DNA from: Ministeria vibrans ATCC 50519 | Taxonomy: Eukaryota; Opisthokonta; Filasterea | NCBI GenBank assembly: GCA_943704425.1 | Contig: CALSCP010002497.1 | Span: 85,626 to 149,625 of the forward strand | Reading direction: 5' to 3' | Length of the DNA: 64,000 bases | In this document: piece after piece, positions 61,774-64,000 of the stretch | Position numbering within the stretch: position 1 is the first letter of the stretch | How the letters are laid out: the number at the start of each line of letters is the position of its first letter | Translations under genes and position numbers: made by a program | The notes under the pieces: model-generated | Seen by the model: the letters and a program-made list of their open reading frames with translations, nothing else | Told to the model about the DNA's origin: nothing | Database searches by the model: none

Positions 61774-63000
61774 AATAATAGGAAAGTGAAAGAAAGAAGG
61801 CAAGAAAGAACAAAAGAAATAACAAATTGAAGAAAAAAAAAGAACAAAAAACAAAAATAAATGAAGGGAGAGAGACTGAGCGTCGTCACAATGAAAGCAA
61901 TGTGCACCGAGGTCGCTACCTCATCAACTGGAAGGGCATCTGCGTCTTCGCGGGACAGCCCGAGCATGTTTCCGGTGCGCACGACACCGACAGACCAGCA
62001 GCCAGCATTGACGCCGCTCGACACGTCCGCAATGGTGTCGCCCACCTTGACGACACGGCGCGGTGGGTGCACACCCGCGGCCTCCATGCACTTGAAGATG
62101 AGCCAGGGCGCCTAGACAGTCGTCTGTGAGTCACAATGGGTTTGGTTAGTGCTCTTATTTCGGATACGGGGCGTCCTTTGGAGACGGCGTCGGCGCAGTA
62201 GGTGATGTCGGGCTTGAAGACATCTTTGGTCTGACTCAACACAATCTCCATCATCTCTTGGTTATAGCCTGTGGTGGCGGCCACTTTGATGCCACGTGCA
62301 GACAGTGCCGTGATGGTCTCGGCGACACCGGGAATCATATCGCAGTGCTCGGGCAAGCGACCAAGCTACAACACAAACTTGTCAACACAAACCCACTCAA
62401 ACCAGGCACACACACTCAAAACACTGTCAACGTCTTGTCCCTCTGGACGTCCGCAGCACTCCAATTCTTTGACAAAACGTAATGCACTGCAATTCTCCTC
62501 AACATGCACCACCAAGCGTGGCCATTTGGCAATGGCGATTGAAGCGAGGTCGTTTTCACATGTTTTGTGTGGGACGACTTGCGTCGAAAAATGATCTGGT
62601 TTGTTTCCTACCTGAAGCGGAATGAACTCAGCGTAGAGACTGTCGATGTCGGCATCGGACGCCTTGCTGCCCTTGGACTTGATCCACTGCTCCGCAACGG
62701 CGGGCATGTCGAGCAGCGCCGCGATGTGTGCACGCTTGTTCAAACCCATCTAAAAACCGCCACAGCGCCGTTACTCCGGCCGATAACTTCGCTACCAACG
62801 GCGCACTGCAAATATAACAACACAACACGCATGCGTACGGGTTCGCGCGCCTGGGAGTCGGTCACAGTGACGCCGTGGTTGCCAAACAGTTTCACAAACA
62901 TTGCGGCGGGTGCGCGCGAGCCATAGTCAACGCACGTGCCCGCCATGTCAAGCACGACTAGTCCCACTGTCTCTGCTGTATCTTCGCGAGCACGCTTCAT
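61561..63000 (-). CDS. phnX: Phosphonoacetaldehyde hydrolase (phosphonatase, HAD family)
   Basis: Five exons (62839-63000, 62612-62749, 62168-62365, 61920-62111, 61561-61701) give 276 residues, like bacterial PhnX (about 267). The enzyme cleaves the C-P bond of phosphonoacetaldehyde to acetaldehyde and phosphate. The nucleophile motif [15 protein letters not shown] has the Ala-Gly-Thr typical of PhnX. The cap motif [12 protein letters not shown] carries the Schiff-base Lys. Then come [51 protein letters not shown] and AGCWSVGVV. No transaminase (PhnW) gene is nearby. All introns are short with typical local donors, so the gene is nuclear and long established. Intron 4 contains (GT)n at 61735-61769. 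Confidence 0.95.
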
Positions 63001-63122
63001 TAGTAAGAAAGGTGGAGAATCCGTCAATAATACTAAAATTGTAAAAAATAGTAATCATTATTATTATTATTATTATTAATAATAATAATTATAAATTTGG
63101 ATCTTCTTCTTCTTCTTCTTAT

Positions 63123-63956
63123 TTATTTCCAATGGCGCTGAAGAGACCCCGACGCAACCTCCCCCTGCTGGTTGCGCACCAACGGATGCACGTTGCGTCC
63201 ATGTCTTTTCCGCTCGGCAATCACATCGTTGGTATACTTGAGGAAGCGTGCGTCTTCCTCCGCCTGTGTGCGCCGTTGCTGCTCGAGCGCCTGTCGCTTC
63301 TGCTCCGCTTCGCGTGCCAATTGTTCTTGTCTCTGTTGCATCTGCGTCAATTGCATTTCGCGCACCCCCGACGCGCGTTCCCGTCGCGCACGTTCTCTCT
63401 CCGTCTTCTCCCGCACGTATTCTTCGTGTGCGCGAATCCCTTCGAGTCGCAACTGCTCATTCTCGCGACGCTTCATCTCTTCCGCACGCACCATCTGCAC
63501 ACGTTGCTCCTCCAATGTTCGTCTGGTCTGGTCCGCATACGCGCGTTGTGCTTCACGTGCCTTGGAATCTTTCTCCTCCTGTGCGCGCCACAGCAGTCCT
63601 TCCTGCAGTTCGCGAGTCGGTGCGTCCCTCGCCGCACGCGCCTCTCTCTCGCGTCGCTCAGCCTCCGCCTTGGCCCACACCTGCTCCTGCAGCTTTGTCC
63701 TCCGCACCGTTCGCTTCTTCTCCAGCCCAGCTCGTACCGCCGCCCGTTCTTGCTGCTCCCTCTCCCACTCTGCGCGCGCCCGCTCCTCCTCCACCTCCCT
63801 CACCCGCTGTGCCTCCCCTCGCTTCCATCGCAGCTCTTCTACCTCCCGCATCACTCCCTTCTCGTGCTGCGCCATCTCTCGTCGCCGTCGCTCTTCCTCC
63901 TTTTGCTGTGCTTGCCACGCTTGTGCCTCCTTTTCCATTCGTTCTCGTTCTAACAT
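63123..63956 (-). CDS. Highly charged coiled-coil protein, TPH/trichoplein-like, probably C-terminal exon
   Basis: An open frame of 277 residues is almost all Glu/Arg/Gln/Ala helix (LERERMEKEAQAWQAQQKEE, REMQLTQMQQRQEQLAREAE) and ends DARFLKYTNDVIAERKRHGR NVHPLVRNQQGE. The ending and composition are like the trichohyalin-plectin homology proteins of cilia (CFAP45, CFAP53, MNS1, trichoplein), which line axonemal microtubules. That would imply a flagellated life stage, but coiled coils give false matches easily. The ATG at 63956 follows AT-rich DNA at the window edge, so more exons may lie beyond 64000. Confidence 0.6.
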   Translation of the reverse strand: MLERERMEKEAQAWQAQQKEEERRRREMAQHEKGVMREVEELRWKRGEAQRVREVEEERARAEWEREQQERAAVRAGLEKKRTVRRTKLQEQVWAKAEAERREREARAARDAPTRELQEGLLWRAQEEKDSKAREAQRAYADQTRRTLEEQRVQMVRAEEMKRRENEQLRLEGIRAHEEYVREKTERERARRERASGVREMQLTQMQQRQEQLAREAEQKRQALEQQRRTQAEEDARFLKYTNDVIAERKRHGRNVHPLVRNQQGEVASGSLQRHWK

Positions 63957-64000
63957 CGTTAATATAATAATAATTATTATAATTATTATTATTATTATTG

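Noticed and set aside
63132-63967. Plus-strand Pro/Leu/Ser-rich frames opposite the coiled-coil gene
   Set aside because: Antisense of Glu/Arg-rich codons; the minus-strand heptad pattern is much stronger.

Overview
This is nuclear DNA from a small-celled eukaryote, most likely a protist. Genes are packed head-to-head and tail-to-tail, and almost all are split by short GT..AG introns (mostly 50-220 bp). Introns and spacers are full of simple repeats: (GT)n, (CT)n, (AAT)n and long poly-A/T. The gene set (TEA-domain transcription factor, IP3 receptor, TH1-tailed myosin, GnT-I, extended-synaptotagmin-like protein, VPS9 GEF) suggests a unicellular relative of animals and fungi (Obazoa: holozoan, apusomonad or similar). 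That placement is inferred from gene content only. I rebuilt the exon structures by hand. For every gene model called complete, and for the retained part of the partial ones, the summed exon lengths are a whole number of codons.

Layout: 1-3026, the end of an ABCB6/7-type transporter and BUD13 (splicing). 3056-8191, a 13-exon arylsulfatase head-to-head with KRR1 (ribosome biogenesis). 8384-15573, a secreted protein of unknown function, an LRRC57-like LRR protein and a VPS9-domain Rab GEF. 15684-29433, an ADCK1-like kinase and a giant IP3-receptor-like channel of about 3,223 residues. 29610-33738, the first half of an FAHD2-like gene, a (CT)n tract, the last third of ELP3, then an SMP-C2 lipid-transfer protein. 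33977-38061, a TEA-domain factor, a repeat-rich gene desert and a short-chain dehydrogenase. 38386-45862, a hypothetical gene, the tail of a myosin, a TPR protein and mitochondrial trifunctional protein alpha. 45937-51470, a rhodanese, a Golgi-type membrane protein, a truncated thymidylate kinase and GnT-I. 51578-60905, a coiled-coil protein, a zinc finger/NB-ARC/ankyrin protein and PSMD5. 60995-64000, a retrotransposon relic, phosphonoacetaldehyde hydrolase and a coiled-coil protein.

Two results matter most. First, three conserved genes (FAHD2/ELP3, thymidylate kinase, myosin) are cut exactly at a long simple repeat inside an intron, and an unrelated gene continues on the other side. Reading phase is not kept at the (CT)n junction. 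This points to assembly joins at microsatellites, or to repeat-mediated rearrangement, and should be settled before any of the three is used as a gene model. Second, the 1,338-residue protein at 54796-58999 combines a C2H2-like finger, an NB-ARC-type STAND ATPase and ankyrin repeats, which is an NLR-like plan in a single-celled genome and the best candidate here for an undescribed signalling protein. Other themes are a sense-oriented intronic minisatellite shared by unrelated genes, two dispersed repeat families, and frequent GTAC splice donors.
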